From: JAVDCA01 sp963819385
GTDB taxonomy: Bacteria > Pseudomonadota > Alphaproteobacteria > Rhizobiales > Xanthobacteraceae
DNA length: 64,000 nucleotides
NCBI GenBank assembly: GCA_963819385.1
Contig: CAWFVV010000001.1
Span: forward strand, 1,255,052 to 1,319,051
Direction of reading: 5' to 3'
In this document: one piece after another, positions 38,028-46,312 of the stretch
Position numbering within the stretch: position 1 is the first letter of the stretch
How the letters are laid out: each line of letters opens with the position of its first letter
The notes under the pieces: generated by a model
Told to the model about the DNA's origin: nothing
The model's input: only the letters and a program-made list of their open reading frames with translations
Databases searched by the model: none
Program-made: the position numbers and the translations under genes

Positions 38028-39837
38028 ATGGCGAAGTCGAAACTTCACGCGCGAGGCCACACGGCTCACCCCGAGATCGCGGCGCTCGAGCGGCCGAACC
38101 CGGCCGGCACCAATGCGCCCGGCTTCGGCTCGGACGTGGTGGCCGAGACGCTGCGCGATCTCGACATCCCGTACATCGCGCTCAATCCCGGGCGCGAGCT
38201 ACCGCGGCCTGCACGACTCGCTGGTCAACCACCTCGGCAATTCGGCGCCGCAGATGCTGCTCTGCCTGCACGAGGAAGCCGCGATCGCGATCGCGCACGG
38301 CTACGCCAAGGTCACGGGCCGCGCCATGGCGGCCGCGGTCCATTCCAATGTCGGCCTGATGCACGGCACCATGGCGATCTTCAACGCCTGGTGCGACCGC
38401 ATGCCGGTGATGATCCTCGGCGCCACCGGCCCGGTCGACGGCGCCAAGCGCCGCCCGTGGATCGACTGGATCCACACCGCGCGCGACCAGGGCGCGCTGG
38501 TGCGCCACTACACCAAGTGGGATGACCAGCCGGCCTCGCCGGCCTCGGCGCGCGAGGGCCTGCTGCGCGCCTGGTGGCTCGCCAACGCCGCTCCGCAGGG
38601 CCCCGTCTACGTCAACCTCGACGCCGAGATGCAGGAGGCGAAGCTCCCCGAGCCGCTGCCGCCGATCGACCTGCATCGCTTTATTCCGCACGTGTCGGCC
38701 GGCCCCGACGCGCACATGGTCAAAGCCGCGCTCGAGATGCTCCAGGGCGCCAAGCACCCGCTGATCCTCGCGGGCCGCGTCTCGCGCGATCTCGCGGCGT
38801 GGAACGGGCGCGTCGCGCTCGCCGAGGCGCTCGGCGCCCGCGTCGGCACCAACACCAAGGTCGGCGCCGCCTTCCCGACCGACCATCCGCTGCACGTGAG
38901 CCCGCCGGCGACCTTCGTCAACGAGGAGCTGATCGCCGCGATCAAGGCCGCGGACGTGATCATGAGCCTCGACTGGGTCGATCTCGCCGGCACGCTCAAG
39001 TCGGTCGGTGGCGGCGTCACCGCCAAGATCATCCAGGTCTCGCTCGACCAGAACCTGCACAACGGCTGGAGCATGGACCACCAGGGCCTGCCGCCGGTCG
39101 ATCTGTTCGTCGCCGCCGATCCGGACGCGGCCGTGCTCGCCTTCGTCGAGGCGCTGCCGAAGGGCGCCGCCAAGAAGCCCGCGCTCGCCGCGGTCGCGCC
39201 GATGAAGCCCGCGAAGAAGAGCGGCGACGAGATCGCGGTCGAGGACCTCGCCGCGCACCTGCGCGAGGCCGTGGGCGAGCGTGAAACCTGCCTGACCCAC
39301 GTCTCGCTCTCCTGGCACGGCGCGTGGTGGCACTTCCGCCACCCGCTCGACTACATCGGCTCGGACGGCGGCGGCGGCGTCGGCGGCGGCCCCGGCATCT
39401 CGATCGGCGCCGCGCTGGCGCTCAAGGGCTCCGGCCGGCTCCCGGTCGCCGTCTGCGGCGACGGCGATTTCCTCATGAGCGTCACGGCGCTGTGGACCGC
39501 GGTGCATTACCGCATTCCCTTGCTCATCGTGGTCGCCAACAATCGCTCGTTCTACAACGACGAGGTCCACCAGGAGCGGATGGCGGTGATGCGCAACCGG
39601 CCGGTCGAGAACAAGTGGATCGGCCAGCGCATGGGCGACCCCGAGATCGACCTCGCCCAGATGGCCCGCGCCCAAGGCGCCCAAGGCTTCGGCCCGGTCC
39701 AGAAGGTCGAGGAGCTGCCGGCGATCTACGCCAAGGCCATCGCCCACGTCGACGCCGGCGGCGTCGCGGTCATCGACGTGCGGGTGAAGCCGGGCTACGG
39801 CCCCAACGTCGCCCGCGCGATGACGCGGCAGAGCTGA
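38028..39837 (+). CDS. Thiamine-diphosphate-dependent enzyme (acetolactate synthase-like), one frameshift
   Basis: A ThDP enzyme of about 600 residues with the acetolactate synthase/benzoylformate decarboxylase layout. The N-terminal domain carries the catalytic Glu in CLHEEAAIAIAHGYA. The central domain follows (HPLILAGRVSRD). The C-terminal domain has the cofactor motif GDG...NN (CGDGDFLMSVTAL to IVVANN). One extra G at about 38184-38190 shifts the frame between LNPG and ASYRGLHDSL. Substrate not predictable. The following ABC importer and decarboxylase-like gene suggest breakdown of an imported acid. Confidence 0.78.
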
Positions 39838-39877
39838 GCGACAGCGAAGGACGCGATCTTGGCTGACCCCACGCACG

Positions 39878-40018
39878 ACGCCCGCGCTCCTTCTCCCCCT
39901 TCAGGGGGAGAAGGTCGGGATGAGGGGGCGCCTCCGCGGACCGTTACGTCAACGAACTCGTGGAGAGGCCCCCTCACCCCGACCCTCTCCCCCTGAAGGG
40001 GGAGAGGGAGCGCGGGCG
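39878..40018. repeat. Dispersed paired palindromic repeat, overlapping the 5' end of the ATPase gene
   Basis: A full copy with CCCCCTTCAGGGGG and CCCCCTGAAGGGGG stems. The only in-frame ATG for the downstream ATPase (39920) lies inside its left half. Confidence 0.85.
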
Positions 40019-40832
40019 CAGAATTCCATCCTGGTCGTCGACAACGTCTCGAAGCGCTTCGAGACCGCCGAAGGGCCCGTCGTCGCCGTCGACCACATGT
40101 CGTTCACGGTCGCGCCCGGCGAGTTCCTCGCCGTGATCGGCCCGTCCGGCTGCGGCAAGTCCACGCTGTTCAACATCATCGGCGGCCTGATCGACGGCTA
40201 CGAGGGCCGCATCACGGTCGCGGGCGAGACCGTTGCGGGGCCACATGCCGCGATCGGCATGGTCTTTCAGGAAGAGTCGACCTTCCCGTGGCGCACCGTG
40301 ATCGAGAACGTCGCCTTCCCGCTCGAGGTCGCGGGCATGCCCAAGCAAGAGCGCCGCGAGCGCGCTCGCCACTTCATCAAGCTGGTCGGCCTCGACGGCT
40401 TCGAGAACCGCTACCCGTCCGAGCTCTCCGGCGGCATGCGCCAGCGCGTCTCGATGGCGCGCACGCTCGCGTCGCAGCCCAAGATCATGCTGATGGACGA
40501 GCCGTTCGCGGCGCTCGACGAGCAGACCCGCCTCCTGCTCGGCGACAAGGTCCTGCAGATCCAGCAGCAGCTCCGGCAGACCACGCTGCTTGATCACCCA
40601 CAACATCACCGAGGCCGTGCAGCTCGCCGACCGCATCCTGGTGATGACCTACCGCCCCGGCCAGCTCAAGCGCATGGTCGAGATCGCGTTGCCGCGCCCG
40701 CGCTCCTCCGAGATCGTCTCGAGCGAAGCCTTCGGCCGCTACGTCGCCCAGATCTGGGCCGACCTGCGCGAGGAAGCGAGCCGCGGCATGCTCGACGACG
40801 AGACGCAGCTGCGCGCCGAGCACCGCGCATGA
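39920..40832 (+). CDS. ABC transporter ATP-binding protein (SsuB/TauB-like), frameshift near 3' end
   Basis: The ATPase of a nitrate/sulfonate/taurine-type importer. Domain sequence begins at 40022 (SILVVDNVSKRFE). Walker A is GPSGCGKST, the Q-loop FQEESTFPWRT, the signature LSGGMRQRV and Walker B IMLMDEPFAALD. An extra T at about 40590 shifts the frame; the next frame gives ITHNITEAVQLADRI (H-loop). No ATG, GTG or TTG lies in frame between 39920 and the domain start, so about 34 N-terminal residues would be encoded by the repeat, or the true start was lost. Confidence 0.78.
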
Positions 40833-40856
40833 CGATGGCTTCGCTCGATCTCACGC

Positions 40857-41058
40857 ACGGCGCCCGCGCTCCTTCTCCCACGCACTGCGCCCGCGCTCCC
40901 TCTCCCACGCATTGCGCCCGCGCTCCCTCTCCCCGTTCTTACGGGGAGAGGGTTGGGGTGAGGGGCGCTGAGTCGCCGCAAAGCAAATCGCTCGCAACAA
41001 CTCGCAGAGACGCCCCCTCACCCCGACCCTCTCCCCGCACGCGGGGAGAGGGAGCGCA
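40857..41058. repeat. Compound dispersed palindromic repeat, partly triplicated
   Basis: Three successive short CGCCCGCGCTCC(C/T)TCTCCC half-units (40858-40935) precede a full copy with CCCCGTTCTTACGGGG and CCCCGCACGCGGGG stems. The gap separates the ATPase and first permease genes. Confidence 0.8.
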
Positions 41059-41076
41059 ACCGCTGTGCCCGTTCAC

Positions 41077-41850
41077 ATGACCGCCGCGACCGCCGCCATC
41101 CGCGATCGCGTCCTGCCGCTGACCCTCGGCCTCGGCACGCTCCTCGTCGCCGTCGCGGCCGTCGAAATCCTCATCCGCGTCGGCCTGATCAACGGCTTCG
41201 TCGTGCCGCTGCCCTCCGACGTCGCGATGAGCTTCGGGAAAGTGATCACCCAGGAAGGCATCGCGGATCGCTTCCGCCTCACCTTCTTCGAATCCTTCGC
41301 GGCCGGCGCCATGATCACGGTCGTCGGCGTCCTGCTCGGCCTGCTGCTCTACCGCGTCGCGCTCTTGCGCCGCGCGACCGAGACCTGGATCGCGGCGCTC
41401 GCGGCGGCGCCGACGGTCCTGCTCTATCCGCTTTTCCTCGTCATCTTCGGCCGCAGCGCCTCGACCATCATCATGATGGGCTTTGTCGCCGGCCTGCCGC
41501 CCGTGATCCTGAAAACCATCGAAGGCCTCGCCGGCACGCGCCCCGTGCTGATCAACGTCGGCCGCAGCCTCAAGCTCACGCCCACGCAGCTCTTCCTCAA
41601 GATCCTGCTGCCGTCGTCGCTGCCGACCATCTTCGTCGGCATCCGCCTCGGCCTCATCTTCACGCTGATCAACGTCGTCGGCGTCGAGTTCCTGATCAAC
41701 TTCGGCGGCCTCGGCCAGCTCATCAACGATCTCTTCGAGCGCTACGAGCTGCCCGAGACCTACGCGGCGATCTGCTTCGTGATTCTTGTGAGCGTGCTGT
41801 TCTTCGTCATCACCGAATGGATCGAGCGATGGCTGCGACCGGGCGATTGA
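41077..41850 (+). CDS. ABC transporter permease (SsuC/TauC-like), first
   Basis: A 257-aa inner-membrane permease of the binding-protein-dependent family. Six hydrophobic segments are visible. The EAA-type loop is VGRSLKLTPTQLFLKILLPSSLPTIFVGIRLG (about residue 165-196). Start ATG 41077 chosen over GTG 41065. Its 3' end overlaps the start of the second permease. It works with the adjacent ATPase. Confidence 0.88.
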   Translation: MTAATAAIRDRVLPLTLGLGTLLVAVAAVEILIRVGLINGFVVPLPSDVAMSFGKVITQEGIADRFRLTFFESFAAGAMITVVGVLLGLLLYRVALLRRATETWIAALAAAPTVLLYPLFLVIFGRSASTIIMMGFVAGLPPVILKTIEGLAGTRPVLINVGRSLKLTPTQLFLKILLPSSLPTIFVGIRLGLIFTLINVVGVEFLINFGGLGQLINDLFERYELPETYAAICFVILVSVLFFVITEWIERWLRPGD

Positions 41851-42676
41851 ACGACGCGAGCCCGCGGCGCCTCGTGCAGCCCGTGACGCTGCTGCGCGCC
41901 GCGATCATCATCACGGTGCTGGTCGTCTGGGAGGCGGTCGCGGCCTCCGGCCTGCTCTATCGCGACGTGGTGCCGCGCCTCGACGTGATCGCCGTCGCGC
42001 TGTGGAAGCTGCTGACTCTCCGGACGAGCCGATCCACCTCGATGTGTCGTGGCTCGGCTTCGTCATCGACGGCAAGATCCCGCAGTTCTACGAGCATCTG
42101 TGGGTGACGACCAAGGAGATCGGCGCCGGCCTCCTCATCGGCGGCGTCTCGGGCCTCGTCGTCGGCCTCGTGCTCGGCGCCAACCGCCTGCTCGCGCGCG
42201 CCTTCGAGGCCTACCTCTACTATCTCGGCCCGACCCCGAAGATCATCTTCTTCCCCGTGATGATCATGTGGTTCGGCGTCGGCTACGGCTCGAAGATCGC
42301 GATGGCGGCGCTCTCGTGCTTCTTCCCGATCGCGCTCTCGACCGCCGCCGGCATGCGCCAGATCGACAAGGTGCTGATCCGCGTCGGCAGGAGCTTCCGC
42401 CTCAACGCCTGGCAGATGACGACGAAGATCTACCTGCCCGCCATGCGCGCGCCGACCGTCAACGGCATCCGCCTCGGCCTCGGCGTCGCCCTCATCGGCG
42501 CGCTCCTCGCCGAGACGCGCCTCTCCAGCCAGGGCGTCGGCTTCCTGGTGATCCAGGCCTACAGCGTCTTCGACATGCCGCGCATGTACGCCATGCTGAT
42601 CGTGCTGTTCGTGCTGTCGATCGGGCTCAATGCGGTGATCTCGAGATTGGGCGGGCTGGGCGCGCGCCCGCAATAA
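41829..42676 (+). CDS. ABC transporter permease (SsuC/TauC-like), second, one frameshift
   Basis: The second permease, about 282 residues when repaired. The N-terminus (PVTLLRAAIIITVLVVWEAVA) is in one frame and the rest (DSPDEPIHLDVSWLGF onwards) in another. The break lies at about 42010-42020, consistent with a lost base in a CTGCTGAC context. The EAA loop is VGRSFRLNAWQMTTKIYLPAMRA. The start at 41829 overlaps the upstream gene by 22 bases. Two different permeases suggest a heterodimeric importer. Confidence 0.78.
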
Positions 42677-42695
42677 ACCCTCGCCACACTCTCCG

Positions 42696-42815
42696 CCGTC
42701 ATTGCCCGCGAACGCGGGCAATCCAGTAACCACAGACGGTCGTTGAAACAGAGGCCGTGCGTCACACATCCGCTGCGGCGTACTGGATCGCCCGCGTTCG
42801 CGGGCGATGACGGCG
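42696..42815. repeat. Palindromic repeat of the CCGTCATTGCCCGCG type
   Basis: Arms CCGTCATTGCCCGCGAACGC / GCGTTCGCGGGCGATGACGG, with a second inner pair (CCAGTA / TACTGG). It lies between convergent genes. Confidence 0.75.
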
Positions 42816-42831
42816 CGTGTTGCTGCGACGA

Positions 42832-43821
42832 CTACAGCTTGAACGTCTCATACACCGAGGGATGAAACAGCTCGTCCACCTTCACGACCCGCGGCGACAG
42901 CCCCTGCGCGTGATGATGGCGCAAGAACACCTCCAGCGTCTTGCGGTTCGGCTCGACGCCATATGCCCAGAAATCCTGCCCCATCAGGTCGCGCGCCTCT
43001 TTCAGGCGCTCCTCGACGAACGGCATCGTCACCTTCGTCGCCGCCGTGTCGGACAGCGCCGCCATCGCGGCCGCCTTCGACTGCTCGAACGCCTTGAACA
43101 CCGCGACCGGCAGATAGGGATGCTTGTCGACCAGCGTCTTGCGGATGCCGATCAGATGCATGATCGGAAAGATGCCGCTGCGCTTGAAGTAGTCCTTGGC
43201 GGCCGCGACAGGGTCGCGAAACAGCCAGCCGACGTTCTTCGTCTCCGGGGTCATGAACGACGGCGGCCGCGGCGCCATGAAGCCGTCGATCTTGCCGTCG
43301 ATCAGCATCTGCGAGATCGTGGCGCCCGCCGGCGCATCGTCGAGCCGGATGCCGGCCGGCAGCTTGATCGGGTTCTTCTCGGGCCGCCCCGGCTCCTCGA
43401 TGCCGCCGCGGATCCAGTGGATGTCGGAGCCCTTGACGCCGAAGTCGTCCTCGAGGATCGCGCGCGCCCACACGTTGGCGGTGAGCTGCCACTCGGGCAG
43501 CCCGACCTTCTTGCCCTTGAGGTCGGCCGGCTCCTTGATGCGGTCGGTGCGCACCCAGATCGAGGTGTGGCGAAACATGCGCGACACGAACGCCGGCACG
43601 CCGACATACGGGCAGTCGCCGCGCGCCGTGCGCAGCGTGTAGCTCGACAGCGACAGCTCGCACACGTCGAAGTCCTGCGAGCGGAACGCGCGGAAGAAGA
43701 TCTCCTCCGGCGACAGCGTCATGAACACCGGATCGACACCGTCGATGCGCACCGCCCCATTGATCAGCGGCCGGTTGCGATCATAGTCGCCGACCGCGAC
43801 CGAAAAACTCAAATTGCCCAT
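42832..43821 (-). CDS. 4,5-dihydroxyphthalate decarboxylase-like / solute-binding-fold protein
   Basis: A 329-aa protein with a periplasmic-binding-protein type II fold but no signal peptide. It begins NLSFSVAVGDYDRNRPLINGAVRIDG and continues with FFRAFRSQDFDVCELSLSSY, the pattern of the 4,5-dihydroxyphthalate decarboxylase family. Members include decarboxylases and many unassigned ABC-associated binding proteins. It converges with the ABC permease genes. It is either the binding protein of that importer or an enzyme acting on the imported aromatic acid. Confidence 0.75.
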   Translation of the reverse strand: MGNLSFSVAVGDYDRNRPLINGAVRIDGVDPVFMTLSPEEIFFRAFRSQDFDVCELSLSSYTLRTARGDCPYVGVPAFVSRMFRHTSIWVRTDRIKEPADLKGKKVGLPEWQLTANVWARAILEDDFGVKGSDIHWIRGGIEEPGRPEKNPIKLPAGIRLDDAPAGATISQMLIDGKIDGFMAPRPPSFMTPETKNVGWLFRDPVAAAKDYFKRSGIFPIMHLIGIRKTLVDKHPYLPVAVFKAFEQSKAAAMAALSDTAATKVTMPFVEERLKEARDLMGQDFWAYGVEPNRKTLEVFLRHHHAQGLSPRVVKVDELFHPSVYETFKL

Positions 43822-43913
43822 GGAATTCCCGGATGAGATTGCGAGGAGGAAGAGCGCAATCTAGCGGCTCCCTCGTAGCGAGGGCAACCCGCGCCTAACC
43901 CTCCTCCCCTCGT

Positions 43914-43996
43914 CATGGCCGGGCTTGTCCCGGCCATCTCGCTTAGGAAGGCAGTGCGTCCCTGATCGGGATGGCCGGGACAAGCCCGGCCATGAC
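43914..43996. repeat. Palindromic repeat of the CGTCATGGCCGGGC type
   Basis: Arms CGTCATGGCCGGGCTTGTCC / GGACAAGCCCGGCCATGACG around a short loop, between the binding-fold gene and soxZ copy 2. Confidence 0.8.
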
Positions 43997-44007
43997 GGAG
44001 TCAATTC

Positions 44008-44331
44008 TCACGTCGCGACGATCTTGCGGTCTTCCGTCGTCACGGTGCCGTTGTCGTCGAACCAGCTGAAGCGGAACGTGCCGCTCTCCTCGATCCGCAC
44101 CGTGAACTTGATGTACGGGTTCGGCGCGATCGCGGGCTCGAGATCGACGCTGAACACCGGCTTGCCGTTGAACGTGCACGTGAACTTGTTGATGATCTCG
44201 CGCGGAATTTCCTTGCCGCCCGCATCCTTGCGAAAGCCCGTCTCCATGATGTGAGAGACGAGCGTGCGGATCTCGATCACCTCGCCCTTCCGGGCGCTCT
44301 CGGGCAGCTTGATGCGGGCGTTCCCAGCCAT
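44008..44331 (-). CDS. soxZ: SoxZ, second copy
   Basis: A 107-aa SoxZ protein, partner of SoxY in the periplasmic sulfur-carrier complex. Pattern: ARIKLPESARKGEVIEIRTLVSHIMETGFRKD, then FTCTFNGKPVFSVDL and SGTFRFSWFDDNG. No signal peptide, as usual for SoxZ, which is exported with SoxY. Starts 14 bases after the soxY copy 2 stop. It differs clearly from the SoxZ at 49274-49585 (about one-third identity by eye). Confidence 0.9.
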   Translation of the reverse strand: MAGNARIKLPESARKGEVIEIRTLVSHIMETGFRKDAGGKEIPREIINKFTCTFNGKPVFSVDLEPAIAPNPYIKFTVRIEESGTFRFSWFDDNGTVTTEDRKIVAT

Positions 44332-44345
44332 CCGGTTCTCTCCGC

Positions 44346-44795
44346 TCACCCGCCGCAGCCGCCGACCGTCACCTTGACGGCCTTGCTGGCGGTGATGAAC
44401 TGCCCCTTGCTGGTCTTCGCCACCACGGTCACGTCCTGCGTCGCCGCGAGGCGGATGCGGGTCGCGACATCGGCGCGCCCGCACAGCGGCGTGAGATGAA
44501 ACGTGACGATGCGCGGCCGCGGATTGGCCTGCGCCACCACCAGGATGTCGCTGACGTAATCATCGGCCGTCATCGGGCTGTCGACCGTGACCGAAAACGG
44601 CACCGTATTGCCGTTCTCGGCAATCTCCGGCAGGTCGATCGTGATCTTGCCGGGCGTTGTCGGCTTGCCGCCCGTGAACGCCGCGATCGCGTCGGCCGCT
44701 TCCTGCGGCGTCGCGTCGGCGGTACCGCCCGCAACGGCGAGCACCACGCCGCCCGCGCCGAGCGCCAGGACCTCGCGCCGCGATCTGCCCGTCAT
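44346..44795 (-). CDS. soxY: SoxY sulfur carrier, second copy
   Basis: A 149-aa SoxY. A Tat-type signal (GRSRREVLALGAGGVVLAVAGG) precedes the mature domain. The C-terminal GGCGG arm carries the Cys that bears the sulfane sulfur during thiosulfate oxidation. An extra Cys occurs in FHLTPLCGRADV, absent in the first copy. It forms an operon with the soxZ downstream, separated from the main soxYZ pair by the regulator and soxB-A genes. Confidence 0.9.
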   Translation of the reverse strand: MTGRSRREVLALGAGGVVLAVAGGTADATPQEAADAIAAFTGGKPTTPGKITIDLPEIAENGNTVPFSVTVDSPMTADDYVSDILVVAQANPRPRIVTFHLTPLCGRADVATRIRLAATQDVTVVAKTSKGQFITASKAVKVTVGGCGG

Positions 44796-44953
44796 GACGC
44801 GTTACCTTCGTGCCGACCCCTGCGAAGCGTCTAACGTCAGTCGCATGCGGTCGCCAAATCTTCACCATAATGCCGCGTGATCGCGGCAGAACCATTGCTG
44901 CGGATTATACTCAAGACGGATTGCCCGATCGGGTCAAGACTCGGTGCTTTGCG

Positions 44954-45682
44954 ATGCGGACATGCCACATCGGCGTTGCGACGACGTTGATCGCGCTGTT
45001 CTGCGCGGCCTCCGCGCGCGCCGACAATCTCGCGCCGTTCAACGCCGCCATGGAAGATTTTGCCGCGCATAATCGCGCCGCGATCGGCTATCTCGCGGAC
45101 CACGATGCCGACCTCGCGGCCGCCGAGCTCAAGAAGATGCAGGACGCGTGGGGCGTGTTCACGCAGCACTTCAGCCGCGACCGGCCCGACGCCTTCCGCG
45201 ACAACAAACTCTACGTCACCATGCTGGTCGACGTGCCGACCCGCATCGTCACCGCGATGATCATGATCGATTTCGGCCGGCCCGCCATCGCGCAGAACTC
45301 GCTGCAGGCGATCCGCCAGGAGATGAGCGCGGTGCGGCGCGAGAGCGGTGTCGAGGTGCTGGCCGACGCCGTGCTCGATGCCAACTCCAAGATGGACGCA
45401 CTCGCCGCCTATGGCGATCAGCCGCCCGACTGGAACACGCCAACGGCTGTGGCCGACATCGCCGCCAAGGCAGATGCCTACGGCGCCGCGATCAAGCACT
45501 GCGCGTCCCTTGCGCCGGAACCGGTGCGCGCGGCGCCCGAGTTCCGCCAGGTCGTCGAGGGCGTCGCGGCCTCGCTCGCGGCGCTGCCCGAGGCGGTTGC
45601 GGCGCGCGACAGCGCCCGCCTGCAGCGTGTCATCGATGAGTTACGATCGCTCGATAACATTCTAGTAGCCCGCTACGGTTGA
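44954..45682 (+). CDS. Exported protein of unknown function in the Sox locus
   Basis: A 242-aa protein with a signal peptide (IGVATTLIALFCAASARA). The mature part is helical (FNAAMEDFAAHNRAAIGYLADHD, ELKKMQDAWGVFTQHFS), a four-helix-bundle pattern like that of cytochrome c' relatives, but there is no CXXCH heme motif. It is divergent from soxY copy 2. A role in the Sox system is inferred from location only. Confidence 0.65.
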   Translation: MRTCHIGVATTLIALFCAASARADNLAPFNAAMEDFAAHNRAAIGYLADHDADLAAAELKKMQDAWGVFTQHFSRDRPDAFRDNKLYVTMLVDVPTRIVTAMIMIDFGRPAIAQNSLQAIRQEMSAVRRESGVEVLADAVLDANSKMDALAAYGDQPPDWNTPTAVADIAAKADAYGAAIKHCASLAPEPVRAAPEFRQVVEGVAASLAALPEAVAARDSARLQRVIDELRSLDNILVARYG

Positions 45683-45841
45683 TCGGATCGACCAACCGGC
45701 GCGGCTTTGCTATTGTGCCGTAACGAAACGGTTTTTCCGTCAACCGGGGCGTATGCTGATGCTGCTGGTGCGCCGCGCCGGTGGCGTGCGGGGTGCCGCC
45801 GCTCTGGGCCGATCGACGGCCGCAGCAATTGGGGACATTTG

Positions 45842-46186
45842 ATGCGTTCGAACTTGCAGGCCGTTGCGTCGGGGCCCGCGCGGCAGCCCGAACCCGAGCA
45901 GATGATCGACAAGGCGCGCCGCGCCGCCGATTTCCTCAAGGCACTTGCGCACGAGAACCGGCTGATGATTCTCTGCATCCTGTCGCAGGGCGAGAAATCG
46001 GTCTCCGAGCTCGAGCAGATGCTGTCGCTGCGCCAGCCGACCGTCTCGCAGCAGCTCGCCCGTCTGCGCGCCGACGGCCTCGTCGCCACCCGGCGCGACG
46101 GCAAGACCATCCACTACAGCCTCGCGAGCGAGGAAGCCCGCGTCGTGGTCGGCGCCGTCTACGAGATGTTCTGCGGCGCTAAGTGA
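45842..46186 (+). CDS. ArsR-family regulator with persulfide-sensor cysteines (SoxR/SqrR/BigR-like)
   Basis: A 114-aa winged-helix repressor. The recognition region is SVSELEQMLSLRQPTVSQQLARLRADGLV, and the wing is TRRDGKTIHYSL. Two cysteines, in RLMILCILSQGEKS (about residue 45) and at the C-terminus in EMFCGAK, match the dithiol pair of SqrR/BigR proteins that forms a polysulfide bridge in response to persulfides. It probably represses the adjacent sox genes until sulfur is present. Start ATG 45842 chosen over an upstream start. Confidence 0.85.
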   Translation: MRSNLQAVASGPARQPEPEQMIDKARRAADFLKALAHENRLMILCILSQGEKSVSELEQMLSLRQPTVSQQLARLRADGLVATRRDGKTIHYSLASEEARVVVGAVYEMFCGAK

Positions 46187-46196
46187 CGAAGTAGCC

Positions 46197-46312
46197 GTAG
46201 GGTGGGCAAAATCGCGCGCACGGTTCATCCGCGTGGGCACGGCGCTTCCGCGATTTTGCCCACGCGGATGGATCGTGCAACGCGCCGTGCCCACCCTACC
46301 GTCTACCCTCCA
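46197..46312. repeat. Palindromic repeat of the GTAGGGTGGGCA type
   Basis: Arms CGTAGGGTGGGCAAAATCGC / GCGATTTTGCCCACGCGGAT, with outer CGGTAGGGTGGGCACGG-type arms. It lies between the convergent regulator and soxB genes and overlaps the last codons of soxB. Confidence 0.75.
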
